A stretch of 7,582 nucleotides of DNA, taken from assembly GCA_009886815.1 (NCBI GenBank), contig QXYP01000305.1:1-7582 (forward strand), read 5' to 3'. Origin of the DNA: Halieaceae bacterium (GTDB lineage Bacteria; Pseudomonadota; Gammaproteobacteria; Pseudomonadales; Halieaceae). Position 1 is the stretch's first letter, and each line of letters begins with the position of its first letter. The translations under genes and the position numbers were made by a program. Shown here in pieces: positions 7,391 through 7,582 of the stretch. The notes beneath the pieces were generated by a model. The model saw only the letters and a program-made list of their open reading frames with translations. It did not search any database and was not told the DNA's origin.

Positions 7391-7479
7391 TCTTGGCATT
7401 GGATGACCCTTAAAAGGCAATACCCTGTGTTCTAATCCTAGCGTGAGCGAACCTGAAATTAATGTATTGAGGCAACAAC

Positions 7480-7582
7480 ATGGAAAGTACCGGCGGGACA
7501 AACAACACATTCGCTGAAGAATCCAAGTATGTCGATGTTATGGTCATAGGCGCTGGTTTGTCAGGTATTGGTGCGGGGGTTC
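7480..7582 (+). CDS. FAD-dependent oxidoreductase, probably flavin-containing/Baeyer-Villiger monooxygenase, N-terminal fragment
   Basis: Only the first 34 codons are visible before the right edge. After a polar leader of about 17 residues comes a hydrophobic strand and the dinucleotide-binding motif VIGAGLSGIGAG (Gly24, Gly26 and Gly29 in the GxGxxG pattern), the N-terminal Rossmann fold that binds the ADP part of FAD. The wording GAGLSGIGA is common in flavin-containing and Baeyer-Villiger monooxygenases, which oxidise ketones or heteroatoms with NADPH and oxygen. This subfamily call is inference, since the second nucleotide-binding motif and the FxGxxxHxxxW fingerprint lie outside the window. 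The start is ATG 7480, with GAGG (7469-7472) seven bases upstream. The gene follows the argG hairpin and probably has its own promoter in the 90 bp before it, though I found no strong one. Confidence 0.65.
   Translation, partial: MESTGGTNNTFAEESKYVDVMVIGAGLSGIGAGV

Noticed and set aside
7393..7436. TTGGCA (7393-7398) and TCTAAT (7431-7436) as a promoter for the right-edge flavoprotein
   Set aside because: Each element is a fair match, but the 32 bp spacing is far from the usual 16-18 bp, and alternative pairings are weaker.

Overview
This is a 7.6 kb, gene-dense chromosomal stretch from a gammaproteobacterium, probably a free-living and possibly marine one. The strongest evidence is the minus-strand pair pyrC-rnt lying divergently from argG. 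RNase T is largely a gammaproteobacterial enzyme, and from memory the same three genes lie close together in Pseudomonas. The proteins resemble Pseudomonas-type and oligotrophic marine (Halieaceae-like) sequences, but the genus cannot be fixed from the sequence alone. I see no insertion sequences, tRNA or rRNA genes, CRISPR arrays, phage genes or other signs of recent transfer.

Layout. (1) Positions 1-2586, plus strand, hold three overlapping genes read as one unit. They are the C-terminal part of an RND/MMPL-type membrane exporter (open at the left edge), a small eight-cysteine YkgJ-type protein, and a stand-alone Lon substrate-binding-domain protein. (2) After a 60 bp gap with a plausible promoter comes a 584-residue amidohydrolase of the N-acyl-D-amino-acid deacylase family (2647-4401). 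(3) It converges on, and overlaps by 62 bp, a minus-strand operon of pyrC (dihydroorotase, pyrimidine synthesis) and rnt (RNase T, tRNA and stable-RNA 3' trimming), whose coding regions share a GTGA overlap. (4) A 112 bp divergent promoter region separates pyrC from argG (argininosuccinate synthase, plus strand), which ends before a hairpin that may be its terminator. (5) At the right edge a flavin-dependent monooxygenase-like gene begins and runs out of the window.

How the genes relate. pyrC and argG draw on a shared metabolic node: carbamoyl phosphate feeds both pyrimidine and arginine synthesis, and aspartate is used in both pathways. That gives a rationale for their divergent arrangement. 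The left three-gene unit has no obvious shared pathway. The deacylase and the monooxygenase look like accessory catabolic genes flanking a conserved housekeeping core.

I found no convincing undescribed system. The points most worth checking are the atypical metal site of the deacylase-like protein, the Asp/Gly/Phe-rich insert in the exporter, the long convergent overlap of two stop codons, and the coupled exporter/YkgJ/Lon-domain cassette.
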